From: Nonomuraea sp. SBT364
Lineage (GTDB): Bacteria > Actinomycetota > Actinomycetes > Streptosporangiales > Streptosporangiaceae
DNA length: 50,775 bases
Reading direction: 5' to 3'
Assembly: GCF_001083785.1 (NCBI RefSeq)
Contig: NZ_LAVL01000052.1
Location: 1 to 50,775 of the forward strand
In this document: positions 40,980 to 48,295 of the stretch, piece after piece
Numbering within the stretch: position 1 is the first letter of the stretch
How the letters are laid out: every line of letters starts with the position of its first letter
Position numbers and translations under genes: made by a program
The notes under the pieces: generated by a model
Told to the model about the DNA's origin: nothing
The model's input: the letters and a program-made list of their open reading frames with translations, nothing else
The model's database searches: none

Positions 40980-41816
40980 TTACTCTACAGGCTGTAGAGG
41001 ATTCGGGGTGAGCTGGGGCCGGACGTGGTGGCGGCCGATGGGGAGCATCAGGGGGCGGCCGGAGACCGGGTCCTCGATGACGCGGCTGTCGAGGCCGAAG
41101 ACGGCGCGGACGCTGTCCTCGGTGAGGACCTCGGCCGGGGTGCCGCAGGCGTGCAGGCGGCCGCCGGCGATCGCGATGAGGTGGTCGGCGTAGCGGGCGG
41201 CGAGGTTGAGGTCGTGCAGGATCATCACGATCGTGGTGCCGCGGCCGCGGTTCAGGTCCGTCAGCAGGTCGAGGACGTCGATCTGATGGCTGGCGTCCAG
41301 GAACGTGGTGGGCTCGTCCAGCAGGAGCAGGTCGGTCTGCTGGGCCAGCGCCATCGCGATCCACACCCGCTGGCGCTGGCCGCCGGACAGCTCGTCGACG
41401 GCCCGGTCGGCCAGCTCCGTCGTGCGCGTGGCCTCCAGCGCCGCCGCCACGGCGACGTCGTCCTCGGCCTTCCACCGGGAGAACATGCCCTGGTGGGGGT
41501 GACGGCCCCGGCCGACGAGGTCGAGCACGGTGATGCCTTCCGGCGCGACCGGCGACTGCGGCAGCAGCCCGAGCGTGCGGGCCAGCTGCTTGGCGGGCAT
41601 CCGGTGCACCTCCTTGCCGTCCAGGACGACCCGGCCCTCGCGAGGCGCGAGCAGCCGCGACAGCGAGCGCAGCAGCGTCGACTTCCCGCAGGCGTTCGCG
41701 CCGACGATGACCGTGATCTCGCCGGGCGGCACCACGAGGTCGAGCGACTCGACGACCACGCGGTCGCCGTAGCCGAGCGTCAGCCCCTCGGCCGCGAGAG
41801 AGTGGGACGTGGTCAA
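40980..41816 (-). CDS. Ferric siderophore ABC transporter ATPase (FecE-like)
   Basis: A 278-residue ATPase. Walker A is GANACGKST (39-47), the signature is LSGGQRQRVWIAMAL, Walker B is LLLLDEPTTFLD, and HQIDVLDLL follows, as in all FecE/FepC proteins. The start is a TTG at 41816, which overlaps the permease stop (TTGA) and has GGGAGG 6 bases ahead. It powers the two permeases upstream. Confidence 0.93.
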   Translation of the reverse strand: MTTSHSLAAEGLTLGYGDRVVVESLDLVVPPGEITVIVGANACGKSTLLRSLSRLLAPREGRVVLDGKEVHRMPAKQLARTLGLLPQSPVAPEGITVLDLVGRGRHPHQGMFSRWKAEDDVAVAAALEATRTTELADRAVDELSGGQRQRVWIAMALAQQTDLLLLDEPTTFLDASHQIDVLDLLTDLNRGRGTTIVMILHDLNLAARYADHLIAIAGGRLHACGTPAEVLTEDSVRAVFGLDSRVIEDPVSGRPLMLPIGRHHVRPQLTPNPLQPVE

Positions 41817-42871
41817 AGCGAGCCTCCCGCCCGATGCGTACGGACGATCAGATAGATGAGATAAGGCGCGCCGAGCACGCCCGTGACGACGCCGACCGGG
41901 AAGCGGGCGTCGAAGGCGAACTGCCCGGCGAAGTCGGCGACGAGCACCAGCAGGGCCCCGACGAGCCCGGCGGGCACGAGCAGCGAGCCGCCCGCGCCGA
42001 CCAGCCGGGCCGCGATGGGCCCCGACAGGAACGCCACGAACGCGATCGGCCCGGCCGCCGACGTGGCGAAGGCGATCAGCCCGACGGCGGCGACGATCAC
42101 CGTGATGCGGGTGCGCTCGACGCGGACGCCGAGCGCCGCGCCGGTGTCGTCGCCGAGCTGCATCGCCGACAGGTCGTGCGCCCGCGACAGCAGGACGGGC
42201 GTGAGGACGGCCAGCGCGACCAGGGCGGGCAGCACCTGGTCCCAGGTGGTGCCGTTGAGGCTGCCGGTCAGCCAGCGCATGGCCTCCTGAAGGTCCCAGT
42301 CGCCGGCCCGGGACAGCGCGTAGGAGGTGACGCTGTCGAGGATCGCGGAGATCCCGATGCCGATCAGGATGAGTCGCGTGCCCACGACGCCGTCCCGGAA
42401 CGCCAGGACGTACACCAGGAGGGCGACGAGCAGGGCGGAGACGATCGCGAGGACCGACACCTGGGTGCCCCCGAGCGACAGCGACACGATCGCGATGGCC
42501 GCCGCGGCGCTCGCCCCCGAGCTGATGCCGATGATGTCGGGGCTGGCCAGCGGGTTGCGGAGCATCGTCTGGAAGGTGACGCCGGCCAGGCCGAAGCTGA
42601 ACCCGGCGACCACGGCGAGCACGCCGCGCGGCAGCCGGAGCCGGCCCACCGTGAAGGACGCCCCGGGGACCCGCTCGCCCAGGATGACGCCGAGCACGTC
42701 GCCGGGCGGGTAGAACGTCTGCCCGGCCATCAGGGTCACCGCGAACGCGGCCACGGCGAGCACCGCCAGCGCCACGGCCACCAGGAGGCGGCGGGAGGAG
42801 CGCCGGCGGCGGCCACGGGCGACGGCCTGCACCACGGACGGCCGGACGGCGGCGGGAGCGGGGGCGCTCAC
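41813..42871 (-). CDS. Siderophore ABC permease (FecD/FepG-like)
   Basis: A 352-residue FecCD-family permease with about ten membrane segments. Landmarks are PRGVLAVVAGFSFGLAGVTFQTMLRNPLASPDIIG and the ATPase-contact region GAALGVRVERTRI. GTG at 42871 overlaps the previous permease stop by 4 bases. Confidence 0.93.
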   Translation of the reverse strand: MSAPAPAAVRPSVVQAVARGRRRRSSRRLLVAVALAVLAVAAFAVTLMAGQTFYPPGDVLGVILGERVPGASFTVGRLRLPRGVLAVVAGFSFGLAGVTFQTMLRNPLASPDIIGISSGASAAAAIAIVSLSLGGTQVSVLAIVSALLVALLVYVLAFRDGVVGTRLILIGIGISAILDSVTSYALSRAGDWDLQEAMRWLTGSLNGTTWDQVLPALVALAVLTPVLLSRAHDLSAMQLGDDTGAALGVRVERTRITVIVAAVGLIAFATSAAGPIAFVAFLSGPIAARLVGAGGSLLVPAGLVGALLVLVADFAGQFAFDARFPVGVVTGVLGAPYLIYLIVRTHRAGGSL

Positions 42872-43911
42872 AGGTCACGCACCTTCTGACGGCGGACGAT
42901 GTAGATGAAGAACGGGGCGCCGATCAGCGCCGTCACGATGCCGACCTCGACGTCCGCGGGGCGCGCCACCACGCGGCCGGCGGCGTCGGCGGCGGTGAGC
43001 AGCGCCGCGCCGGTCAGCGCCGAGAACGGCAGCGTCCAGCGGTGGTCCACGCCGGCCAGCAGGCGGCACGCGTGCGGGACGACGAGCCCGACGAAGCCGA
43101 TCGGCCCGGCGGCGGCCGTCGCGGTGCCGCACAGCACGACGGCGCCGAGCGCGGCCGTGGCCCGGATGACGGCGACCCGCTCGCCCAGCCCGGCCGCGAG
43201 CTCGTCGCCCAGGGCGAGCGAGTTCAGCGCCCGCGCCGACAGCAGGCACACGGCGAAGCCGACGGCGAGGAACGGCAGGATCTGCCCGATGCGCTCGTAG
43301 GACGCGCCGCCCACCCCGCCGATCTGCCAGAGCCGGAAGCTGCCCGCGATGTCGTTGCGGGGCAGCACGACCGCGCTGACGAAGGACGCGCACGCCGCCG
43401 ACGTGACGGCCCCGGCCAGCGCGAGCTTGAGCGGCGTCGGCCCGCCACGCCCGAGCGACCCGACCGCGTACACGAACACGGCCGACAGGGCGGCGCCCGC
43501 CATCGCGACCCAGATGTAGCCGGTCGGCGCGGTGAGCCCGAAGAACGCGACGGCGGAGACGACGGCGAGCGACGCGCCCATGTTGACACCGAGGATCCCC
43601 GGGTCGGCCAGCGGGTTGCGGGTCACGCCCTGCATGACGGCGCCCGACAGGCCGAGCGCGGCGCCGATCACCACCGCGAGCAGGGTGCGCGGGATCCGCT
43701 TGGCGACCGCCGCCTGTTCGAGCGAGGCGTCCGAGCCGCCGAGCGCGGCCCAGACGTCGGCCCAGGAGACGTCGCGCGAGCCGAGCGCGACGGAGGCGAC
43801 CATGAGCGCCGCCAGGACCGCGACCACGACGAGCAGCCACAGGGCCCGCACACGCGCCGGACGCCGCACGAGGGCGGCGTCCGGCGGGCGGTCGGTGCGG
43901 ACCGACGTCAC
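42868..43911 (-). CDS. Siderophore ABC permease (FecC/FepD-like)
   Basis: A 347-residue FecCD-family permease, partner of the protein above. PRTLLAVVIGAALGLSGAVMQGVTRNPLADPGILG and GFVGLVVPHACRLL are family marks. GTG at 43911 overlaps the stop of the binding-protein gene, so the four genes 40980-44993 are translated as a chain. Confidence 0.93.
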   Translation of the reverse strand: MTSVRTDRPPDAALVRRPARVRALWLLVVVAVLAALMVASVALGSRDVSWADVWAALGGSDASLEQAAVAKRIPRTLLAVVIGAALGLSGAVMQGVTRNPLADPGILGVNMGASLAVVSAVAFFGLTAPTGYIWVAMAGAALSAVFVYAVGSLGRGGPTPLKLALAGAVTSAACASFVSAVVLPRNDIAGSFRLWQIGGVGGASYERIGQILPFLAVGFAVCLLSARALNSLALGDELAAGLGERVAVIRATAALGAVVLCGTATAAAGPIGFVGLVVPHACRLLAGVDHRWTLPFSALTGAALLTAADAAGRVVARPADVEVGIVTALIGAPFFIYIVRRQKVRDL

Positions 43912-44993
43912 TTGACCTTGTCCGCGGCTTCGGCGAGCGCCTCGACGTAGTCCTTCAGCACCCAGGAGATCGCCAGCGGGGTCGGGTTCGCGGCGGTGCC
44001 CAGCGGCTTGGTGTCGGGCAGGAGGAACACCGAGCCGCGCTCGACGGCGGGGATCTTCGACAGCAGCGGGTCCTTGCTGATCTTCGCGAGCAGCTCGCCC
44101 TTGGCGTCGCCGTACCCGACGATGATGTCGACGTCGTCGAACACGTCGATCTGCTCCGAGCTCCGCGTCAGGACGAACTTGTCCGTCCCCTTGGACGCCT
44201 CGGCGATGCTGCCCGGGATCGTCAGCCCGAGGTCCTCGAAGAACAGCGTGCGGGTGTCATGCGTGGTGTAGAAGCCGATCTGGCTCACGTCGTTGGGGTC
44301 GACGTGCGTCATGAACATGATCGACTTGCCCTTGAGCTGCGGGTGGCTCGCGACGGCCGCCTCGATCTCGCCCTCGATCCCGGCGATGAGCTTCTCGGCC
44401 TCGGCGGCGAGGCCGATGGCCTTGCTGTTGATCCGGATGATGTCGCGCCACGGCGTCGCCCACGCGGCCTCGGGGTAGGCCACGACGGGGGCGATCTCGC
44501 TCAGCGTGTCGTAGTCCTGCTGCGTCAGGCCCGAGTAGGCGGCCAGGATCACGTCCGGCTTTGTGTCGGCGACGGCCTCGAAGTCGATGCCGTCGGTCTC
44601 GTCGAACAGCACCGGCGTCTTGGCGTTGAGCTCCTTCAGGCGGTCCTCGACCCAGGGCAGGAGCCCGTCGCCGTCGTCGTCGCCGAAGTTCGCCGCGGCC
44701 ATGCCGACGGGGACGATGCCGAGGGCCAGCGGCGCCTCGTGGTTGGCCCAGTTGACCGTGGCCACCCGCTCGGGCTTGGCCTCGATGGTGGTCGTCCCCA
44801 GCGCGTGCGTGATCGTCATGGGGAAGGCGCTCGCGCCGCTGCCCGCGGGCCCGGTCGCGCTCCCCGGCGCGCTCCCGGTCGCGCTCCCGGTCGTGCTCCC
44901 GGCAGGGGTCTTGGCCGGGGCGCCGCCGCAGGCCGCGAGGCCCAGCAGGACGGCCGCCGCGGCGAGGACGCGAAGGCGATGTGGACGCTTCAA
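43908..44993 (-). CDS. Ferric siderophore-binding lipoprotein
   Basis: A 361-residue binding protein of the FepB/FhuD class. The lipobox ends at Cys22 (LAAC). A low-complexity linker of Gly-Ser-Ala-Thr units (about 30-52) comes next, encoded by a tandem repeat of roughly 12 bases. The family phrase KPERVATVNWANHEAPLALG and DIIVGYG strand follow. The TTG at 44993 has GGAG 6 bases ahead; GTG at 45005 is possible. An iron box lies 41 bases upstream. The siderophore carried is unknown and no siderophore synthesis genes are in the window. Confidence 0.9.
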   Translation of the reverse strand: MKRPHRLRVLAAAAVLLGLAACGGAPAKTPAGSTTGSATGSAPGSATGPAGSGASAFPMTITHALGTTTIEAKPERVATVNWANHEAPLALGIVPVGMAAANFGDDDGDGLLPWVEDRLKELNAKTPVLFDETDGIDFEAVADTKPDVILAAYSGLTQQDYDTLSEIAPVVAYPEAAWATPWRDIIRINSKAIGLAAEAEKLIAGIEGEIEAAVASHPQLKGKSIMFMTHVDPNDVSQIGFYTTHDTRTLFFEDLGLTIPGSIAEASKGTDKFVLTRSSEQIDVFDDVDIIVGYGDAKGELLAKISKDPLLSKIPAVERGSVFLLPDTKPLGTAANPTPLAISWVLKDYVEALAEAADKVK

Positions 44994-45033
44994 TCCGTAC
45001 TCCACTTTCCAGAATCCGTACTCGGCGACCCTG

Positions 45034-45052
45034 TTAGGTAAGCCTTGCCTTG
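45034..45052. promoter_or_regulatory. IdeR/DmdR iron box upstream of siderophore operon
   Basis: TTAGGTAAGCCTTGCCTTG matches the 19-base actinobacterial iron-box pattern (TTAGGTTAG-C-CTAACCTAA) at most positions. It lies in the promoter region of the binding-protein gene, so the operon should be repressed by iron-loaded IdeR/DmdR. Confidence 0.75.
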
Positions 45053-45097
45053 GTAACCCTAGGAGAAAGGGAGGAAATGTCGCAATAGACCATTTGA

Positions 45098-45124
45098 GAC
45101 ACCCGGTGTCGCGATCGGGACACC
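45098..45124. other. GACACC/GGTGTC repeat cluster after AraC gene
   Basis: GACACC-C-GGTGTC (45098-45110) is an inverted repeat, and GACACC recurs at 45119-45124, directly before the AraC stop on the minus strand. It can act as a weak terminator for the regulator gene or as a binding site ahead of the siderophore operon. The core CGATCGGG (45112-45119) reappears upstream of the AraC gene. Confidence 0.35.
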
Positions 45125-45898
45125 TCACGGCACCCGGAACGCCCCCGGGGTCAGCCCGGTCGTCCGCCGGAAGGCCGCGCCGAACGCGCTCGCCGACCTG
45201 TAGCCGACCTCCCCGGCCACCACGTCGACCTCCCAGCCCCGGGCGAGCAGCGTGACGGCGTGCCTGGCCCGCGCGGCCGCGACCCAGCGGGCGAAGCTGG
45301 TGCCCGTCTCGGCGTTGAAGGCGCGGGTGATCGTACGGGCGCTCACGCCGAGCTGGGCCGCCCACTCCGCCAGCCCCCGCCGGTCGCCGGGATCGTCGCG
45401 GACCGCGTCGGCGATCGGCCGCAGCAGGTCGGACGTGGGCAGGTGCAGCAGCAGTTCGCGCGAGGAGGGGGTGAGCACGTCGAGCACCATCGCCTCGGTC
45501 ACGGCCCGCGAGCGGGCGGGCAGCTCAGGGCCGGCGAGCCGGTCCAGCAGCAGCCGGAGCAGCGGGGTGATCTCGACGCCGACCGGCGTGGCGGAGATCG
45601 GGGCCACGGCGCCGAAGCGGATGAAACCGGCGCGGCACCAGGTGCCGGCGATCGCCGAGCCGGAGTGCGGCGTGCCCGCGGGCATCCACAGGCCCAGGGC
45701 CGGGGTGATCGTCCAGACCCGCGACCCCACCACGGCGGTGGACGCGCCCCGCTCGTTCCAGAGCAGTTCGTGGAAGGGGTGGGAGTGCTCGTTCCAGACG
45801 GTGTCGCGGGCGATGACCTCGCTCCACCCCACGATCGCGGACGGCATCTCGACGGGCCCGGCCGCGAGGGCGGGCAACCTGCGGGTCTCCTTGGTCAC
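45125..45898 (-). CDS. AraC-family transcriptional regulator
   Basis: A 257-residue regulator. The N-terminal half is a cupin-like sensing domain (HSHPFHELLWNERG and WMPAGTPHSG carry the cupin histidines). The C-terminal AraC double helix-turn-helix is complete: LAEWAAQLGVSARTITRAF and VDVVAGEVGYRSASAFGAAFRR. GTG at 45898 has a GAGGGGG ribosome site. It is immediately upstream of the siderophore uptake operon on the same strand and has its own iron box, so it is probably an activator of that operon responding to the ferric siderophore, as in other AraC-siderophore pairs. Confidence 0.88.
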   Translation of the reverse strand: MTKETRRLPALAAGPVEMPSAIVGWSEVIARDTVWNEHSHPFHELLWNERGASTAVVGSRVWTITPALGLWMPAGTPHSGSAIAGTWCRAGFIRFGAVAPISATPVGVEITPLLRLLLDRLAGPELPARSRAVTEAMVLDVLTPSSRELLLHLPTSDLLRPIADAVRDDPGDRRGLAEWAAQLGVSARTITRAFNAETGTSFARWVAAARARHAVTLLARGWEVDVVAGEVGYRSASAFGAAFRRTTGLTPGAFRVP

Positions 45899-45919
45899 GG
45901 CGTCCCCCTCACCTGGTAC

Positions 45920-45938
45920 ATAGGTAAGGCTTACCTTA
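45920..45938. promoter_or_regulatory. IdeR/DmdR iron box upstream of AraC gene
   Basis: ATAGGTAAGGCTTACCTTA is a near-perfect iron box overlapping the expected -10 region of the AraC gene. It is 22 bases upstream of the GTG. It is also about 120 bases upstream of the RiPP promoter on the other strand. Confidence 0.8.
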
Positions 45939-46058
45939 TGTCTGGCGGATGGACGAGAGCCGCGACGGACCGGTAGGGGAACGTCCCGATCGGGTGATCC
46001 CGCGACCGGCGACGCTATGAATCGAATAAAGAGGGTAAGTTTTCGGTTTTCCCCGTGG

Positions 46059-46087
46059 TTGTCACCGGGGCCGCAGTGGAATAGACC
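46059..46087 (+). promoter_or_regulatory. RiPP cluster promoter
   Basis: TTGTCA (46059-46064), a 17-base spacer and TAGACC (46082-46087) make a good sigma-70-type promoter. It predicts a leader of about 24 bases before the TTG start at 46118, containing GGGGAGGC as ribosome site. The surrounding AT-richer stretch (46017-46060) contrasts with the rest of the window. Confidence 0.6.
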
Positions 46088-46117
46088 CCCGGAAAACACT
46101 GTGGGGAGGCGGCGGCG

Positions 46118-46381
46118 TTGGCGCGACATGAATTCCGCGTGGTGCTCGATTTCGAGCTCGACGAGAGCGCGGTCGGCAGGATCAACCGGGCCGTGCAGAA
46201 AGCGGTGGCGGTCGAGCTCGCGAACGTCGACCTCAGCGACAGGGCATGGATCAGCAATCCCGTCCTGGCCGCGCGCGGCGGAACCGGGGGCGGCGGGGGA
46301 ACGCAGGGAATCTGGGCGGTCGAGATCTCCGCGGAGCAGATCGCGGCCGCCGGGGTCAGGATGCCGGACTTCGGGAGCTGA
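46118..46381 (+). CDS. Unrecognised 87-residue protein, first gene of RiPP cluster
   Basis: I do not recognise this protein. It begins with an alternating hydrophobic strand (ARHEFRVVLDFEL), has a helix with basic residues (VGRINRAVQKAVAVEL), a Gly-rich run (GGTGGGGG) and a C-terminal strand-helix (IWAVEISAEQIAAAGVRMPDF). The order resembles a small two-layer alpha/beta fold rather than a precursor peptide. The start is a TTG with GGAGG at a good distance; no in-frame ATG or GTG fits. The next gene follows after 4 bases, so it belongs to the RiPP transcript. A scaffold, chaperone or recognition role is possible but unproven. Confidence 0.65.
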   Translation: MARHEFRVVLDFELDESAVGRINRAVQKAVAVELANVDLSDRAWISNPVLAARGGTGGGGGTQGIWAVEISAEQIAAAGVRMPDFGS

Positions 46382-46385
46382 CGCG

Positions 46386-46790
46386 GTGAGCGTCCACGGG
46401 GAGAAGGCCGAGGAGATCCTCTGCCCGAGCGCCCGGTGCGAGAAGGACGCGATCCTGCTGGGAGTCCTCGACGCCACCGGCCGGCTGGGATACATCCGTC
46501 CAGCTCTCAGGATCGATGACGACTTCGTGGCCGGCGCGTCCGGGGGCCGGACTCCCGAGGAGCGTTTCCGGTTCGCCCAGCCCTGCGTCGAGGGTGGCTG
46601 CAGGAACTGGACCGGCGAGCGGTGTGCGGTGATCGACGACGCCCTGGAGTCCGGCGCCGGGACCGATTCCCTGCCGGCTTGTTCGATCCGGCGGACCTGC
46701 CGCTGGTTCGCGCAGGCCGGGCTGAGTGCGTGTGCGGTATGCCCCCTGATCGTAAGAAATGTGAGAACGGCCGATCCAAGCACGGCCTGA
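46386..46790 (+). CDS. Unrecognised nine-cysteine protein in RiPP cluster
   Basis: A 134-residue protein of unknown function with nine cysteines at residues 13, 18, 67, 72, 80, 99, 105, 116 and 119. They are grouped as C-x4-C, C-x4-C-x7-C, C-x5-C and C-x2-C, which suggests one or two iron-sulfur or zinc sites. LLGVLDATGRLGYIRPAL between the first groups looks like a small folded core. GTG at 46386 has GGGAG 8 bases before it. It lies directly ahead of the precursor gene. A redox partner for the radical SAM enzyme or a metal-binding accessory is a fair guess; homology is not recognised. Confidence 0.65.
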   Translation: MSVHGEKAEEILCPSARCEKDAILLGVLDATGRLGYIRPALRIDDDFVAGASGGRTPEERFRFAQPCVEGGCRNWTGERCAVIDDALESGAGTDSLPACSIRRTCRWFAQAGLSACAVCPLIVRNVRTADPSTA

Positions 46791-46810
46791 ATAGGAAAGG
46801 GGATTCCGTC

Positions 46811-47035
46811 ATGCCGAAAACGAGTGACGAGAAAGAATCCAGAGGCAAGCCGACGCTGTCCACCGAAGGTCGTAAGATCCTCGGGGAAAGCATCCTGAAC
46901 GGAATCATCGCGCCCGGCGAGGTGATTTCCGGCTCCTTCGACTACAACCAGCACGGCGGCAATTACACGCAGCGGGGCGGCGGCAGCTACAACCAGAGCG
47001 GCGGCGGGAACTACGACCAGGCCAGGCTGCAGTAG
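46811..47035 (+). CDS. RiPP precursor peptide with four Tyr-X-Gln repeats
   Basis: A 74-residue peptide. Residues 1-41 are a polar, helical leader (LSTEGRKILGESILNGI is the likely recognition segment). The core holds four units: DYNQHGG, NYTQRGGG, SYNQSGGG and NYDQARLQ, with tyrosines at 45, 52, 60 and 68 and glutamines at 47, 54, 62 and 70. Aromatic-X-X3 triplets in tandem, spaced by small residues, are the substrates of three-residue cyclophane-forming radical SAM enzymes (triceptides). The maturase gene begins 9 bases later. ATG at 46811 has a GGAAAGGGGA ribosome site. No clear protease site is visible between leader and core. Confidence 0.8.
   Translation: MPKTSDEKESRGKPTLSTEGRKILGESILNGIIAPGEVISGSFDYNQHGGNYTQRGGGSYNQSGGGNYDQARLQ
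46940..47020 (+). repeat. Tandem repeats encoding the core peptide
   Basis: Four imperfect units of 21-24 bases, each TAC-(AAC/ACG/GAC)-CAG followed by an Arg, Ser or His codon and GGC codons. The units differ at the second residue of the triplet, so they are diverged repeats and not recent identical copies. Confidence 0.75.
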
Positions 47036-47044
47036 GCCCGCGCG

Positions 47045-48295
47045 GTGGTGGACAGGGTCGTGGACAGGGTCGTGAACAGGGTCGCGGACGGGGCGGTCCG
47101 GGCGGCGTGGAGCCCGGCGGAGCCGGGCTCCATCGAGGCGCTCCAGGTCGTCTACAAGGTGGCCGAACGATGCAACATCAACTGCACGTACTGCTACTAC
47201 TTCAACATGGGCGAGGAGACGGCCTTCGACAGGCCGTCGATCGCCTCGATCGACGTCACGGAGGCGCTGGCCCGCTGGATCGCCCAGGGCTGCGAGGAAC
47301 TGCGCATCCCTTACGCGAAGGTGGCCTTCCACGGAGGCGAGCCGACTCTCATCGGGGTCAAGAGGTTCGGTGAGGCGTGCCGGCGGCTCCGCGAGATCAT
47401 CGAGCCGGTCGCGACCGTCCTGCTGAGCATCCAGACGAACGGGACGCTGCTCGACGAGCAGTGGATCGAGACCTTCGCCGAGCACGGCGTCGCCGTGGGC
47501 GTCAGCATCGACGGGCCGCAGGCGGTGAACGACCGCTTCCGCCTCGACCGGCACGGTCGTTCCAGCTTCGCCCGGACGGAAGAGGCCATCCGGCGGCTCG
47601 TCGAGGCCCATGGTGCCGGGCATCCGCTGCCGTCGACCGTCAGCGTCGTGCACAGCGGGAACGACTATCGCGCCGTCTACCGCTACCTGCGGGAGCTGGG
47701 CGTGCTGGACATGACTTTCCTGCTTCCCGACAGGAACGCCGACGACCTCGAGTTCATCTCCTCGGGAGCGGCCAAGCAGTACGGTTCGTGCCTTTCGGAT
47801 CTCTTCCATGAATGGCTCAGCGAGGACAACACGGACGTCCACCTCCGCTTCGTCGACCGGCTGCTCGACCACTTCCGGCCGGACGTGGCCCCCGGCCAGG
47901 CGTTCCTGCGTCCGCGCAAGGAGAACCAGGTGGTCATCGCGCGCAGCGACGGCACCGTCGCGATCGACGATACGTTCATCCCCGCACTGGGCTGGTACAC
48001 GGGGACGCCGGTGCACTCCACCGCCGGCAGCACCCTGCGCGAGTTCCTCGCCGAACCGGTCTTCCGGGAGGTCGAGGAGATCTTCAACACGCTGCCCGCC
48101 GGATGCGCCGGGTGCCGGTGGCGGCACGTCTGCCGGGGCGGCGACCTGGAGAACCGCTTCTCCAAGCGAAACGGGTTCGACAACCCGTCGGTGTACTGCG
48201 ACGCCTACAAGGTGATGTACCAGTTCGTGTGCGACGAGCTGGTGCGCAACGGCTACCCCGGTGACCTGATCACGGCGAAGTTTGGGGACGCATGA
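47045..48295 (+). CDS. Radical SAM/SPASM peptide maturase
   Basis: A 416-residue radical SAM enzyme. The cluster motif CNINCTYCYYF gives Cys43, Cys47 and Cys50, with FHGGEPTL and SIDGPQAVNDRFR as the further SAM-binding elements. The SPASM-type C-terminus has CAGCRWRHVC followed by later cysteines in VYCDAY and QFVCDE, enough for an auxiliary iron-sulfur cluster. The overall form fits the FxsB/GrrM/Xye group that crosslinks aromatic side chains to neighbouring residues. The N-terminus is a three-fold Val-Asp-Arg-Val repeat with several possible GTG starts (47045, 47048, 47060); the ribosome site is weak. The stop overlaps the JmjC gene (ATGA). Confidence 0.88.
   Translation: MVDRVVDRVVNRVADGAVRAAWSPAEPGSIEALQVVYKVAERCNINCTYCYYFNMGEETAFDRPSIASIDVTEALARWIAQGCEELRIPYAKVAFHGGEPTLIGVKRFGEACRRLREIIEPVATVLLSIQTNGTLLDEQWIETFAEHGVAVGVSIDGPQAVNDRFRLDRHGRSSFARTEEAIRRLVEAHGAGHPLPSTVSVVHSGNDYRAVYRYLRELGVLDMTFLLPDRNADDLEFISSGAAKQYGSCLSDLFHEWLSEDNTDVHLRFVDRLLDHFRPDVAPGQAFLRPRKENQVVIARSDGTVAIDDTFIPALGWYTGTPVHSTAGSTLREFLAEPVFREVEEIFNTLPAGCAGCRWRHVCRGGDLENRFSKRNGFDNPSVYCDAYKVMYQFVCDELVRNGYPGDLITAKFGDA
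47048..47094 (+). repeat. 12-base tandem repeat at start of maturase gene
   Basis: GTGGACAGGGTC occurs twice, then as GTGAACAGGGTC and a decayed GCGGACGGGGCG. Each unit carries an ACAGGG that could act as a ribosome site for the GTG of the next unit, so several starts are equally possible. Confidence 0.6.

Noticed and set aside
44840..44900. Tandem repeat of about 12 bases in the siderophore-binding protein gene
   Set aside because: It encodes a Gly-Ser-Ala-Thr linker, common after lipoprotein anchors; no separate element is implied.
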